Positions 31,123 to 40,685 of a DNA stretch of 64,000 nt are shown in pieces. The DNA is from an uncultured Blautia sp. (GTDB lineage Bacteria; Bacillota; Clostridia; Lachnospirales; Lachnospiraceae), in NCBI GenBank assembly GCA_934364795.1, contig CAKRMK010000012.1, forward strand, positions 1-64,000, in the 5' to 3' direction. The notes under the pieces are model-generated. The model worked only from the letters and a program-made list of their open reading frames with translations. It searched no databases and was not told the origin of the DNA. Every line of letters begins with the position of its first letter. The stretch's first letter is position 1. Both the position numbers and the translations under genes were made by a program.

Positions 31123-32292
31123 ATGATAACATTTTTATCCCGTTTCCTTATTAAAGACTATAAGGATTACAGTTCTCCACAGGTCCGCCAGGCATATGGC
31201 ATGTTATGCGGTGCTGTGGGAATCATTCTGAACATTTTCCTTTTTGCCGGAAAATGGCTGGCTGGAGTTTTAAGCGGCTCTATTGCGATCACAGCAGATG
31301 CATTTAACAACCTGTCAGATGCCGGATCTTCCGTAATCACCCTGGTAGGTTTCAAGCTGTCCGGGCAAAAACCGGATACAGAGCATCCTTTCGGACACGG
31401 ACGAATGGAATACATTTCAGGACTCCTCGTCTCTGTGGCTGTACTGATCATGGGCTTCGAACTGATTCGTTCCTCTGTTGCAAAAATCCGCACACCAGAG
31501 CCAATTGAGTGCAGCCCTGTAATCATTGGAGTTCTCATTGCTTCCATTCTTGTTAAAGTTTATATGTATCATTATAACCGTACAATTGGCCACAAGATCG
31601 ACAGTACTGCCATGCAGGCAACTGCAGGTGACAGTTTAAGTGATACAGTAGCTACCAGCCTGGTTCTTCTTGCAACCATTATCAGCCAGATTACGGGAAT
31701 TATCCTTGATGGCTGGTTTGGTATACTGGTAGGTATTTTTATTTTTTACACAGGAATTACTACCATGAAAGATACCATTGATCCGCTTCTTGGTCAGGCG
31801 CCGGAGAAAAATCTTGTAGAAGAAATCGAAGAAATTGTTCTTTCCCATTCCCTGATACATGGAATGCATGACCTGATTGTCCACGACTATGGTCCCGGAA
31901 GACTGATTATTTCTCTGCATGCAGAAGTCCCTGCACATGGAGATCTGCTGATCATTCACGACGAAATTGACAATGTAGAGCATGAACTTCAGAACAAACT
32001 GAATTGCTCCGCAACCATTCATATTGACCCTATTGTAACAGACAATAAAGAAGTCAATGAAATGCGTATGCAGATTGAAGAAGTTGCACGTAGTCTTGAC
32101 CGAAGGCTTACAGTTCACGATTTCCGTATGGTAGAAGGACCTACTCATACCAATCTGATTTTCGATGTGGCAGTTCCTTTTGAATGTAAGCTTACCAATG
32201 TAGAAATAACCAATCTTCTGAAAGAGCGGATTCGAAATATGGATGACGGTGATTACTGTGCTGTGATCCAAATTGACCGAGTCTATGCCTAG
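31123..32292 (+). CDS. Cation diffusion facilitator (CDF) metal efflux protein
   Basis: 389 residues. A six-helix transport domain (about 25-215) carries the metal-site motifs ADAFNNLSDAGSS and GDSLSDTVATS and the signature HPFGHGRMEYISG. The C-terminal cytoplasmic domain (about 220-389) is about twice the usual length: a ZT-dimer-like part (HGMHDLIVHDYGPG) is followed by a second related part (LTVHDFRMVEGPTHTNLIFD). RBS GAGGTGAG precedes the ATG. It probably exports Zn, Fe or Mn; which one cannot be told. It stands alone. Confidence 0.9.
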   Translation: MITFLSRFLIKDYKDYSSPQVRQAYGMLCGAVGIILNIFLFAGKWLAGVLSGSIAITADAFNNLSDAGSSVITLVGFKLSGQKPDTEHPFGHGRMEYISGLLVSVAVLIMGFELIRSSVAKIRTPEPIECSPVIIGVLIASILVKVYMYHYNRTIGHKIDSTAMQATAGDSLSDTVATSLVLLATIISQITGIILDGWFGILVGIFIFYTGITTMKDTIDPLLGQAPEKNLVEEIEEIVLSHSLIHGMHDLIVHDYGPGRLIISLHAEVPAHGDLLIIHDEIDNVEHELQNKLNCSATIHIDPIVTDNKEVNEMRMQIEEVARSLDRRLTVHDFRMVEGPTHTNLIFDVAVPFECKLTNVEITNLLKERIRNMDDGDYCAVIQIDRVYA

Positions 32293-32470
32293 AGCGCGTT
32301 TGAAAAAGGCTTTCCGCAAGATATGCGTCACAATTTGTGGGAGATTTTACCCGAATGAAGGAGTCATAGCAGGCTGCGACAACTGAATTTGAGTAAAATT
32401 CCCCCGCAAAATAGGACGTACAGCTTACAGGAATAATAAATAGCTTTCTGCAATCTGTACGCCACATTTT
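32291..32470. repeat. Dispersed hairpin repeat, family A, long copy
   Basis: About 180 nt between the CDF gene and the sugar cluster. TGTGGGAGATTTTACCC (32336-32352) is an inverted match to GAGTAAAATTCCCCCGCA (32391-32408), giving a long hairpin. Parts recur at 2496-2562. The AGCGCGTTTGAAAAAG segment at its start recurs in shorter form at 7428-7442, 27790-27803 and, reversed, 57872-57890. Confidence 0.65.
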
Positions 32471-32519
32471 AGATTACATAAATATTTTAGCAGGTCATTT
32501 CCGGTATAAGTTTTTCTCT

Positions 32520-33578
32520 TTATTCCCTGATATTCAGATAAACATCCTCTTTCGTATGGAATCCTCCATCAATAATCACTTCATCCATATTTTCAGCTGT
32601 TACTGCAATAGGATCAATACTGTAATAAGGAATATCATAAGTTCCGTCATTAAAAGTTTCTGTTGCTTTATACTCACCGGTTCCGGAAGTGATATCTTCT
32701 CCTTTTCCCAGTGCAACAGCAAATTCTGCTGCCGTATTTGCCTCCTGCTCAATAGGCTTATATACTGTCATTTCCTGGGTTCCTTCCACGATTCTCTGAC
32801 ATGCGGCAAGATCCGCATCCTGTGCAACCACAGCCACCTTCCCAGCCAGACGGTTTTCTGACAGTACTTTCACAGCCTGGCTTGCCAGATCATCATTTCC
32901 ACACATGACTCCAACAATATCCTTAGTAACTTCCAGCCCTTTATTTACATGGTTTCCTGCAAGTTCAGCCAGCCAGTTATCACAATAGCCGGTATAGACA
33001 ATATTAAGATTACTTTTTTTCAAAGCTTTGTTAAATCCCTTTACAACCTTCGCAACATTTCCATCTGTAGGAGAACCGTTAATGGCAAAAATGTTCCCGC
33101 CATCCGGACATGCCTTGATCAAAGCTTCCCCCATCAGCGTTCCTACTTTTTCATTATCAATGGTAATATACAGATCCGCATTAATATTTTCCACAATACG
33201 GTCATAGCAGATTACATAAATGCCATTTTCCTTTGCCTCTTTTAGCACATCGTACAGGGCATTTCCGTCAATGGGAATCACCACGATTACATCCATCTTT
33301 TTCTTTATAAAATATTCAATCTGGGAAATCTGTTCTTCCACAACGCCGCCAGCTACCTGTACATTTACTTCCGCACCAAAGCTCTGGGCCGTAGAAACAA
33401 ACATATCCCGGTCCCGGAGCCATCTTTCAATTACAAAAGAATCAAAGCTAAGCCCGATCTGAAGCTTGTCCTCTTCTTTTTGCTCCGCTTTTTCCGGCAC
33501 CTGCCCGGTGCTGCCACAGCCAGATGCAAAAGCCAGTACCAGAAGTATTATAAAAAGCACCCCACCTCTTTTTTTCAT
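32520..33578 (-). CDS. XylF-like sugar-binding lipoprotein
   Basis: 352 residues. A lipoprotein signal with lipobox FASGC is at about residue 20. The mature part matches periplasmic-binding-protein family 1, closest in memory to E. coli XylF: IGLSFDSFVIERWLRDRDMF, QISQIEYFIKKKMDVIVVIP, ICYDRIVEN, AVVAQDADLAACQRI and MTVYKPIEQEANTAA. It is the last gene of the regulatory cluster and overlaps the AraC-type regulator by 4 nt, so it may serve sensing rather than bulk import. Confidence 0.85.
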   Translation of the reverse strand: MKKRGGVLFIILLVLAFASGCGSTGQVPEKAEQKEEDKLQIGLSFDSFVIERWLRDRDMFVSTAQSFGAEVNVQVAGGVVEEQISQIEYFIKKKMDVIVVIPIDGNALYDVLKEAKENGIYVICYDRIVENINADLYITIDNEKVGTLMGEALIKACPDGGNIFAINGSPTDGNVAKVVKGFNKALKKSNLNIVYTGYCDNWLAELAGNHVNKGLEVTKDIVGVMCGNDDLASQAVKVLSENRLAGKVAVVAQDADLAACQRIVEGTQEMTVYKPIEQEANTAAEFAVALGKGEDITSGTGEYKATETFNDGTYDIPYYSIDPIAVTAENMDEVIIDGGFHTKEDVYLNIRE

Positions 33579-35170
33579 TTTCCATACCTCGCCTTGTATT
33601 CGCTTGGAGTCATATCCATCTGTTTCTTGAAAATCCGGCTGAAATAATTGGGATCTGAATAACCGCTTTGAATTCCGGCCTCTTTTACACTTACGTTAGC
33701 ATCCACAAGAAGGGCTTTCGCCTTTTCAATACGCACCCTGGTCAGATATTCAATAAAATTTTCGCCTGTTTCTTCCTTAAATATCTTACTGAAATAATAA
33801 GGGCTGATATTTACCTGCCCTGAAACATCATCAAGGGAAATATCCTTACTGTAGTTTTCCTGAATATAAAGCATGGCTTTTTTTACTGCGGAATTTGACT
33901 GATCTTCTTTCTGATCACGAATCGCCCGGCAGATATTTACCATCTTTTCCTGAAACCATTTGTGAAGTTCTTCATAAGAGGAAAGGGACATGGCAATATC
34001 CAGATAGTCTCTGCGGTAACTGAAGCCGTAATTAATAGCTCCGCTTTCAAAGGCGATTTTTTCTCCCCAGATAATATACTCAAGCACTTTCAGGCGGATA
34101 TTATTCATATCTTCTGAATAATGTTCTACCATCCAGTCAAAAAAGAAATTCAGCTCCTGGAGCATATCTGTTTCATTTCCCTCCCCAAGAAAGCGGAACA
34201 TTCTTTTTTCATTAGTGCCTGGAAATGCTTCATCATAGACACCATTCTGGGAAAGATCCTCAATATGTATTACCCTGCTAAGGCTTCCGTTAAGAGCCCT
34301 AAGTGCCTCACGGTAGGAACGCTCCAGCTCCGGCATTTCCCAGACTCTGCCAATTCCCACCCTGAATTTCGCATCCAGCCGGTTCTCCAGTCTTGCTACC
34401 AGATCTCTTGCTTTTTCCACCAGATCAATACGATCTTCATAAGGATTTTCTGAAATTTCACATGGCACTACAACAGGGATCCTGTTTGACATAACGTTTC
34501 CCACAACACAGGGAAATGCAGATTTCACCACATCACGGAATTCCGGATAAAAGCTTTGCGCTTTTACATTCATTCCAACCGGGCTGACCAGCCTGCCGTT
34601 TTCATAGCTTTGCCCGAACTGTACCACCATTACATACCCCTGGCTGTCTTCAATGTCCAGAAGCTGCTGGTAATAATCTGCTGCCTGCATTTCTCTTTGG
34701 AAAAGCAACGTGTTTACATAGCTTGACTCCACTACCGGAATTACAGTTTCCAGTTTTTCCTGGATTTTCAACAGATTACTTCTCTGATCACGTACTTTAT
34801 CCACCTTGGCAGTGGCTTCTTCCACAACAGAAATAATCTTGCTCTTTGAAATAGGCTTTGTAAGATATTTTTCCACACCAAGATCAATGGCTTCTTTTGC
34901 GTAATCAAATTTGTCATATGCAGAAATCACATAAAACAAAGCGGAATTATTAAATTTCCGGATTTCCCGCATAGCCTGGATTCCGTTGATTCCAGGCATG
35001 TGGATATCCATAAATACAATATCCGGATGAAAGGTTTCTGCCTTTTCAATTACCACTCTTCCTGTTTTCGCAGTTTCTACAATACACTTTTCTCCAAATT
35101 CAGCCAGAATCACGCCTTTGAAGCCTTCCAGCATAAGCCCCTCATCATCAGCTATTAGAATACGATACAT
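33575..35170 (-). CDS. YesN-type response regulator with AraC DNA-binding domain
   Basis: About 531 residues from ATG 35170 after AGAGGAG; a GTG at 35194 is less likely. It has an N-terminal receiver domain (ILIADDEGLMLEGF; phosphoacceptor in IVFMDIHMPG; KYLTKPISKS), a long central region with a likely signalling coiled coil, and a C-terminal double HTH of AraC type (ISLDDVSGQVNISPYYFSKIF; GYSDPNYFSRIFKKQMDMTP). The cognate partner is the upstream kinase. Its likely target is the chvE-mmsA-mmsB promoter, by analogy with known xylose-sensing systems. Confidence 0.92.
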   Translation of the reverse strand: MYRILIADDEGLMLEGFKGVILAEFGEKCIVETAKTGRVVIEKAETFHPDIVFMDIHMPGINGIQAMREIRKFNNSALFYVISAYDKFDYAKEAIDLGVEKYLTKPISKSKIISVVEEATAKVDKVRDQRSNLLKIQEKLETVIPVVESSYVNTLLFQREMQAADYYQQLLDIEDSQGYVMVVQFGQSYENGRLVSPVGMNVKAQSFYPEFRDVVKSAFPCVVGNVMSNRIPVVVPCEISENPYEDRIDLVEKARDLVARLENRLDAKFRVGIGRVWEMPELERSYREALRALNGSLSRVIHIEDLSQNGVYDEAFPGTNEKRMFRFLGEGNETDMLQELNFFFDWMVEHYSEDMNNIRLKVLEYIIWGEKIAFESGAINYGFSYRRDYLDIAMSLSSYEELHKWFQEKMVNICRAIRDQKEDQSNSAVKKAMLYIQENYSKDISLDDVSGQVNISPYYFSKIFKEETGENFIEYLTRVRIEKAKALLVDANVSVKEAGIQSGYSDPNYFSRIFKKQMDMTPSEYKARYGK

Positions 35171-35217
35171 CCCTTGTGCTCCTCTGCTTATCACTTTTTT
35201 ATATTATTCGGAATCTC

Positions 35218-36729
35218 TTATTGTGTACCTGTATTACTTCCGTAACTGTCAACCGGCAGTGTAATATGAACACTGGTTCCCTTTCCCGGCCCGTCACTTT
35301 CAATAGATAACAGATTTTTTTTCTTATAATAAAGCTCCAGCCTGTCGATTACATTTCCCACAGCAATTCCGGTAGAATACCGGTCTTCCCCGTTATTACG
35401 CGCTTTTCTGGTCATGACCACCTGTATCATTTCCGGTGTCATTCCAGCTCCGTTATCGCTGACTGTAATTTCCAGATTGCTGCCCTCTTTGTGAATGGAC
35501 ATTTTAATCTGCCCTGTTTCCATACAGTCATGAATTCCATGCTGCACTGCATTTTCCACCAGCGGCTGCAGGATCATACTTGGAATCCGAAACTCACCAA
35601 TTCCTTCATCCACCTCTTTTATAAAGGTGATATCACCTGCAAATCTTACATTCAAAATATAAATGTAGTTATCAACTGCATCTACTTCTTCCCAGAGCAT
35701 GGCATCGTCTTCCATTTTCCGTACATTATAGCGAAAAAAATCTGCCATTTTTTCCAGAAAAACTCCAGTTCTTTCCGCATCTTCCAACATGGCAAGCTGC
35801 GCTCCTGCGTTTAAGCAGTTAAAAAGAAAATGCGGATTGATCTGTGCCTGAAGATATTTCAGCTGTGCTTCCTTAAGGTGGGTTTCCATAAGAAGTTCTC
35901 TTTCCTTCATCTGTGCCTGTTTTTCCATGTTTTCTCTTTGCTGGGTAATATGAACACGGATACTGTCAAGCATTTGATTAAATCCTCTTGTCACCACACC
36001 AACTTCATCTTCGCATACCACCGGAAGAATCGGCACATTCAGATTTCCCATAGCTACTTCATGGGCTGTATTGGAAAGCTGGGTAAGAGGGCGGATCATG
36101 GAACGCACTACCAGCAGGATAATGGCAACACCTACTGCTGCTACAATAAAAATTACTACCAGAGCCAACCGGTACAGCACATCCATAGAATTAAGAAGAA
36201 TCTGATAATTGGCCGAATTCATGCGAAATCTTAAATTGTTTAATTTGTAGATATAAGATGTAATATATTCGTACAAAAGCTTCTCTTTTTCATAAGAAGA
36301 TTTATATTTTTCTATGTTTCTGCCTCGCTTTGCCTGAACAGTCTCGCCGGTCTGTTCCAAATAACTTTCTGACATCCTGCGGATATTTTTTTCCAGCATT
36401 TTTACTTCACTTTCCACATTCCGGTCATTCAGTTCGTCTAACAGCTGTCGGTAATCCTGCTCATAACGGTAATAATTTTCCAGTACTTTCGTTCCTTTTG
36501 TATTCAGGTATTCGTACACAGTACCTTCCAGCTTGTTTAAGGTATCTGACAGATCATTGATAGCCGCATTACTGGAAAACACAGCATCAATACGGTCAAC
36601 ACCTGAATGGATCTGTTCAAAAATAAAAAAATTAATGCAAACCACAAACAACATTACCAGAACCATTGCAAGGCTTAGTCTTGTCTGAATAGATTCCTGA
36701 ACGGATAAGCTTTCTCTTTTTTCTCTCAT
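35218..36729 (-). CDS. LytS/YesM-family sensor histidine kinase
   Basis: 503 residues. TM1 is at about 20-40 and an extracellular helical sensor spans about 41-185. TM2 lies at about 186-208 (LALVVIFIVAAVGVAIILLVV), followed by HAMP. The His_kinase domain has its phosphoacceptor in QAQINPHFLFNCLNAGAQ; the ATPase part has LQPLVENAVQHGI and DNGAGMTPE. The start overlaps the stop of the anchored binding protein by 4 nt, consistent with a sensor pair. The gap to the regulator is short. Confidence 0.93.
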   Translation of the reverse strand: MREKRESLSVQESIQTRLSLAMVLVMLFVVCINFFIFEQIHSGVDRIDAVFSSNAAINDLSDTLNKLEGTVYEYLNTKGTKVLENYYRYEQDYRQLLDELNDRNVESEVKMLEKNIRRMSESYLEQTGETVQAKRGRNIEKYKSSYEKEKLLYEYITSYIYKLNNLRFRMNSANYQILLNSMDVLYRLALVVIFIVAAVGVAIILLVVRSMIRPLTQLSNTAHEVAMGNLNVPILPVVCEDEVGVVTRGFNQMLDSIRVHITQQRENMEKQAQMKERELLMETHLKEAQLKYLQAQINPHFLFNCLNAGAQLAMLEDAERTGVFLEKMADFFRYNVRKMEDDAMLWEEVDAVDNYIYILNVRFAGDITFIKEVDEGIGEFRIPSMILQPLVENAVQHGIHDCMETGQIKMSIHKEGSNLEITVSDNGAGMTPEMIQVVMTRKARNNGEDRYSTGIAVGNVIDRLELYYKKKNLLSIESDGPGKGTSVHITLPVDSYGSNTGTQ

Positions 36730-37739
36730 TTATCCGCCTCCGTTCTGTATGTACTGACATTTTCTCTGGTAATCACATGCTGGCCCACACTGTAGTAACT
36801 GCTTGTATGACCAAGAGACAGATACTCTTCCAGAGCATTCACACTGTATCTTCCCACCTCATCCATATCAAGTGCAATGGCAGAGGAAATGATTCCTTTA
36901 CTGATGGCATCCAGAATCACATCGGAATAATAAAATCCCACTACATCTACATTTCCAACTTCATTATAATCTACCAGAGCCTGATAAACGCACTCTGTTA
37001 CCACCTCGTCCATACATACCAGCACATCCGGAAGTGTTTCGCCATTTACAAAAATATCACGTACAAATTCTTCTGTATCAAAATCAGAACTGCTGTCAAT
37101 GCTGTATTCTGAAATATTTACAGACTGATCACTTTTCTTTTTTTCTTCCAGTTCTTTTTTTATCTGATAATAGACCAGGTTCGTTTCCTGGGTCTTGGAC
37201 TGGGAATTGGACAAAAGAAGTACCTGGGTGGTTCCTTTTTCACGCAAAAGACCTAATATCTGCTCTGTATATGCGTTTCCCAGCTGATAACTGTTCAGTC
37301 CCACAAAACTGATCCTGGCACTGGAGGAATCGTCTGTAAGCACTGTAACCACAGGAATATCCTGTTCCAGAGCCTCCTGGATCAGTTCCTGTTCTTCGCT
37401 GCTTCCATCTGCCTCCACAATAATCCCATCCACCTGTGACGCAATTCCAATCCGCAGATAATCTGCCTTCGTATAAGAAGAGCCGTGTTCCGGAGCGATC
37501 AGCTCCACATAAGCGTCCTCATCTCTTGCCGCCTCACTTGCACTTTCGTAGATGGAATCCCACATCAGGGTATTTTCCTCTCCTGAAATCATCAGATAAT
37601 GTTTTTCGTAACCAGTTGCACCTTCTCCTTCTCCCAGATCTACTTTATCCAAAGTTTTCTGAAAATAGATCCAGATTCCAGAAAGGAACAGCATACAGCC
37701 TGCCAGAATTGCAAAAACTGTTATGGTAGATTTCTTCAT
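36726..37739 (-). CDS. Membrane-anchored sugar-binding sensor protein (XylFII-like)
   Basis: 337 residues. There is a single N-terminal membrane helix (about 7-27, TVFAILAGCMLFLSGIWIYF) with no clear cleavage site or functional lipobox, so it is likely anchored. The remainder is a periplasmic-binding-protein type 1 domain (EDAYVELIAPEHG, GIIVEADGSS, IPVVTVLTDDSSSA, VLVCMDEVVTECVYQA). Its gene overlaps the kinase gene. In Clostridium beijerinckii the XylFII protein presents D-xylose to a LytS kinase. The same arrangement here suggests a sensor, though the ligand may differ. Confidence 0.8.
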   Translation of the reverse strand: MKKSTITVFAILAGCMLFLSGIWIYFQKTLDKVDLGEGEGATGYEKHYLMISGEENTLMWDSIYESASEAARDEDAYVELIAPEHGSSYTKADYLRIGIASQVDGIIVEADGSSEEQELIQEALEQDIPVVTVLTDDSSSARISFVGLNSYQLGNAYTEQILGLLREKGTTQVLLLSNSQSKTQETNLVYYQIKKELEEKKKSDQSVNISEYSIDSSSDFDTEEFVRDIFVNGETLPDVLVCMDEVVTECVYQALVDYNEVGNVDVVGFYYSDVILDAISKGIISSAIALDMDEVGRYSVNALEEYLSLGHTSSYYSVGQHVITRENVSTYRTEADK

Positions 37740-37769
37740 ATTCTCATCCTTTTGTTTTCTTTTCTGTTA

Positions 37770-37798
37770 AGTCTACCACACTTTCTTCCAGTGTGCAA
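37770..37798 (-). promoter_or_regulatory. Possible promoter of the sensor operon
   Basis: The minus strand reads TTGCAC (37793-37798), 17 nt, TAGACT (37770-37775), just before the sensor protein gene and overlapping the tail of the mmsB terminator. It would give the regulatory genes their own transcription. Confidence 0.4.
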
Positions 37799-37830
37799 AA
37801 AGAGCCATTGCAGATTGTGCAACAGCCCTT
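37795..37830 (-). terminator. Terminator after mmsB
   Basis: On the minus strand GGGCTGTTGC pairs with GCAATGGCTC (with G-U pairs) and is followed by TTTTTG. It separates the importer genes from the sensor and regulator genes. Confidence 0.6.
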
Positions 37831-37875
37831 TTTTCTTACTGCTATTTGCATTTACAGCAGTTTTTCTTATCTTAT

Positions 37876-39033
37876 TTAGTTGGATTTTCTGTTGGAAATT
37901 ACATCAAATACAACTGCGATCAAAAGTACGGCACCTTTTACTACATACTGCCAGGAATCACCGATACCCATGATGGACATACCCATGTTGATAACACCAA
38001 GGAGAAGAGCACCGATTACAACACCGCCTACAGTACCGCTTCCACCGTATGCAGAAGCACCACCGATGAAACAGGAACCGATTGCATCCATCTCAAAAGA
38101 AGTACCTGTACTACCATTTACAGAACCAACACGCGCTGCACATAAAAGACCAGCAAGTCCGGCAAGTAAGCCCATGTTTGCATATGCAATAAAGTAAACC
38201 TTGTTTGTATCAATACCGGAAAGCTGTGTAGCTTTCTCGTTACCACCGATTGCGTAGAAGTAACGTCCAAATGCTGTTTTGGATGTGATAAAGTTGTAGA
38301 TCATGCAGATTGCAACTACCCATACAAGCATTACGGAAATTCCTTTATACTGATACAGTTTGTAGCAGTACCACAGAATAACAACTGCGATCACGGCTGC
38401 TCTGCTGTAATCAGAAGCTGCTGTATTCTGACGATAACCTTTTTTCGCTTTGTTTGCTCTTGAACGCATGGTTGAGAAAATAATGTAGCATGCGATAATA
38501 ACACCAACAATCAGTGCGGAATATTTCTTTCCATCATCCAGACCTGGAATATTAATGTAAGAAGTAAATACATTCAGGAAAGATTTATTCTGGATAGAAA
38601 CAGTCTTGTTATCCAGTACCAGACGTCCAAATCCACGGAAAATGAACATACCAGCAAGTGTTGTGATAAATGGAGGGATTCTCTTATAACCAATCCAGTA
38701 GCCCTGCCATACACCAACCAGAAGTCCGATTGCAAGACAGAGGATAATGGTGATAAATGGATTAAATCCCTTGTTGCCGATAAGAACTGCAGCAACACCA
38801 CCAACAAGACAGATAACAGATCCAACAGAAAGATCGATGTTACCACCTGTTAAGATACAAAGCAGCATACCACATGCAAGAACCAGTACATATCCGTTCT
38901 GGAGCATAAGGTTTGACATGTTCTGCGCGTAAAGAAGTCTTCCTTCTGTAAGAGCACAGAACAGAATAAATACGATCACAAGAGCAATGACCATGGTATA
39001 TTTTCTTAAAAAGTCCTTTATTTTGGAATTCAT
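37876..39033 (-). CDS. mmsB: Monosaccharide ABC transporter permease
   Basis: A 385-residue BPD_transp_2-family permease with about 10 hydrophobic helices. Typical sites: LLCILTGGNIDLSVGSVICL, GLLVGVWQGYWIGYKRIPPFITTLAGM, AIGGNEKATQLSGI and SCFIGGASAYGGSGTVGGV. It forms the membrane channel for the MmsA ATPase and ChvE binding protein. It lies 17 nt after mmsA. The length is that of GguB/MmsB and XylH proteins. Confidence 0.92.
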   Translation of the reverse strand: MNSKIKDFLRKYTMVIALVIVFILFCALTEGRLLYAQNMSNLMLQNGYVLVLACGMLLCILTGGNIDLSVGSVICLVGGVAAVLIGNKGFNPFITIILCLAIGLLVGVWQGYWIGYKRIPPFITTLAGMFIFRGFGRLVLDNKTVSIQNKSFLNVFTSYINIPGLDDGKKYSALIVGVIIACYIIFSTMRSRANKAKKGYRQNTAASDYSRAAVIAVVILWYCYKLYQYKGISVMLVWVVAICMIYNFITSKTAFGRYFYAIGGNEKATQLSGIDTNKVYFIAYANMGLLAGLAGLLCAARVGSVNGSTGTSFEMDAIGSCFIGGASAYGGSGTVGGVVIGALLLGVINMGMSIMGIGDSWQYVVKGAVLLIAVVFDVISNRKSN

Positions 39034-39050
39034 ATTGTTTTCCCCCTTGA

Positions 39051-40589
39051 TTATTTCTTCTGATTCTGCATGATATGTGCCATGATGCCCTCCTGGGTTG
39101 CTTCTTTTGCATCCAGTTCTCCAGCCATCTTACCTTCATTCATGATATAAACACGGTCACACATACCAAGTATCTCAGGCATTTCTGAGGAAATCATGAT
39201 TACAGATTTTCCCTGTTCTACCATCTGGTTAATCAGACAGTAAATATCATATTTTGCACCTACGTCAATACCACGGGTAGGTTCGTCCAGAATCAGAATA
39301 TCCGGTTCTGTAAACATCCACTTTCCAAGAAGTGCTTTCTGCTGGTTACCACCTGACAGATTGCCGATACGCTGTTCATTGGAAGGTGTCTTGGTTCCCA
39401 TTTCTTTGGTCATCTGCTCTGCCAGCTGTACTTCCAGGTCTGTATTGATAATTCCCTTATCACAGACTTTCTGGAGACGTGCCAGAGTTGTATTAAAACG
39501 AATGGATTCATCAAGGATCAGTCCATTTGTTTTACGATCCTCGGTTACATATGCAAGACCATGCTGGATGGCTGCCCGTGGATCCTTAAGATCTACTTTT
39601 TCACCCTTTATGTACAAATCTCCGGTGATTCCAGTTCCGTAACTCTTTCCGAAGATGGACATTGCCAGCTCTGTACGGCCTGCACCCTGCAGTCCTGAGA
39701 AGCCAACTACTTCGCCCTTATGTACTTTAAAGGAAATATTGTCGTCTACAATTTTTTCCGGATACAGAGGATGATGAACAGTCCAGTTCTTCACCTCAAG
39801 CATCACATCTTTACTTACATTGTGCTCACGTTTTGGATAACGGTCTTCCATGGGACGTCCAACCATGCCTTTGATGATTCTGTCCTCACTTAAGTCATCC
39901 ACACCTTTTGTAAGTGTCTCAATTGTGCTTCCGTCTCGAAGAATGGTACAACGGTCCGCACAGTAAATAATCTCATTCAGTTTGTGTGTAATGATAATAG
40001 ATGTCAGTCCCTGCTTTTTAAACTCCATAAGCAGATCCAGAAGCATCTTTGCATCTTCATCATTTAAAGATGAAGTAGGCTCATCCAGGATGAGCAGTTT
40101 TACTTTTTTGGAGAATGCCTTTGCAATTTCTACAAGCTGCTGCTTGCCAGTTCCAATATCTTTGATCAGAGTCTGGGCTGATTCGTGAAGCCCAACCTGA
40201 GCCATATGTTTTTCAGCTTCGCTGTATGTTTTATCCCAGTCGATAGCTCCTCGTTTATTTTTAATCTCATTTCCAAGAAACATGTTCTCACCGATTGAAA
40301 GCAGTGGGATTAACGCAAGTTCCTGATGAATAATAACGATACCTTTTGCCTCGCTGTCATTAAGCTTTTTAAACTTACACTCTTCTCCCTCGTAGGTAAC
40401 CGTTCCAGTATAACTGCCATATGGATACTGACCACTTAATACGTTCATCAATGTGGACTTTCCCGCACCGTTCTCACCGATCAGCGCATGAATCTCTCCA
40501 CGCTGAACTTCAAGGTTAACGTTATCCAAAGCTTTGACACCGGGGAATTCCTTCGTAATGTGTTCCATTACTAAAATATTATCAGCCAA
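39051..40589 (-). CDS. mmsA: Monosaccharide ABC transporter ATPase (double ABC domain)
   Basis: 512 residues with two ABC modules. Module 1: Walker A GENGAGKSTLMN, signature GTGKQQLVEIAKA, Walker B LLILDEPTSSL. Module 2: degenerate Walker A GLQGAGRTELA, signature LSGGNQQKALLGKW, Walker B ILILDEPTRGI. This asymmetry is normal for the MglA/XylG/RbsA family. The start appears to be TTG 40589, preceded by AAGGGGG; ATG 40568 is possible. An intercistronic GC hairpin separates it from chvE. Confidence 0.93.
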   Translation of the reverse strand: MADNILVMEHITKEFPGVKALDNVNLEVQRGEIHALIGENGAGKSTLMNVLSGQYPYGSYTGTVTYEGEECKFKKLNDSEAKGIVIIHQELALIPLLSIGENMFLGNEIKNKRGAIDWDKTYSEAEKHMAQVGLHESAQTLIKDIGTGKQQLVEIAKAFSKKVKLLILDEPTSSLNDEDAKMLLDLLMEFKKQGLTSIIITHKLNEIIYCADRCTILRDGSTIETLTKGVDDLSEDRIIKGMVGRPMEDRYPKREHNVSKDVMLEVKNWTVHHPLYPEKIVDDNISFKVHKGEVVGFSGLQGAGRTELAMSIFGKSYGTGITGDLYIKGEKVDLKDPRAAIQHGLAYVTEDRKTNGLILDESIRFNTTLARLQKVCDKGIINTDLEVQLAEQMTKEMGTKTPSNEQRIGNLSGGNQQKALLGKWMFTEPDILILDEPTRGIDVGAKYDIYCLINQMVEQGKSVIMISSEMPEILGMCDRVYIMNEGKMAGELDAKEATQEGIMAHIMQNQKK

Positions 40590-40612
40590 AATGGCGCCCC
40601 CTTTCCCATAAA

Positions 40613-40639
40613 GCAGGCGGGGCTTTTCACCCCGCCCGC
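40613..40639 (-). terminator. Intercistronic hairpin between chvE and mmsA
   Basis: GCAGGCGGGG (40613-40622) and CCCCGCCCGC (40630-40639) form a 10-bp GC-rich stem with a 7-nt loop. There is only a weak T-run on the minus strand, so it probably allows partial readthrough or protects the chvE mRNA, giving more binding protein than ATPase. Confidence 0.6.
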
Positions 40640-40685
40640 AATTAAAACTTCGTATTTATTTTTGACGTTTTTTGCTTAGTTCAGC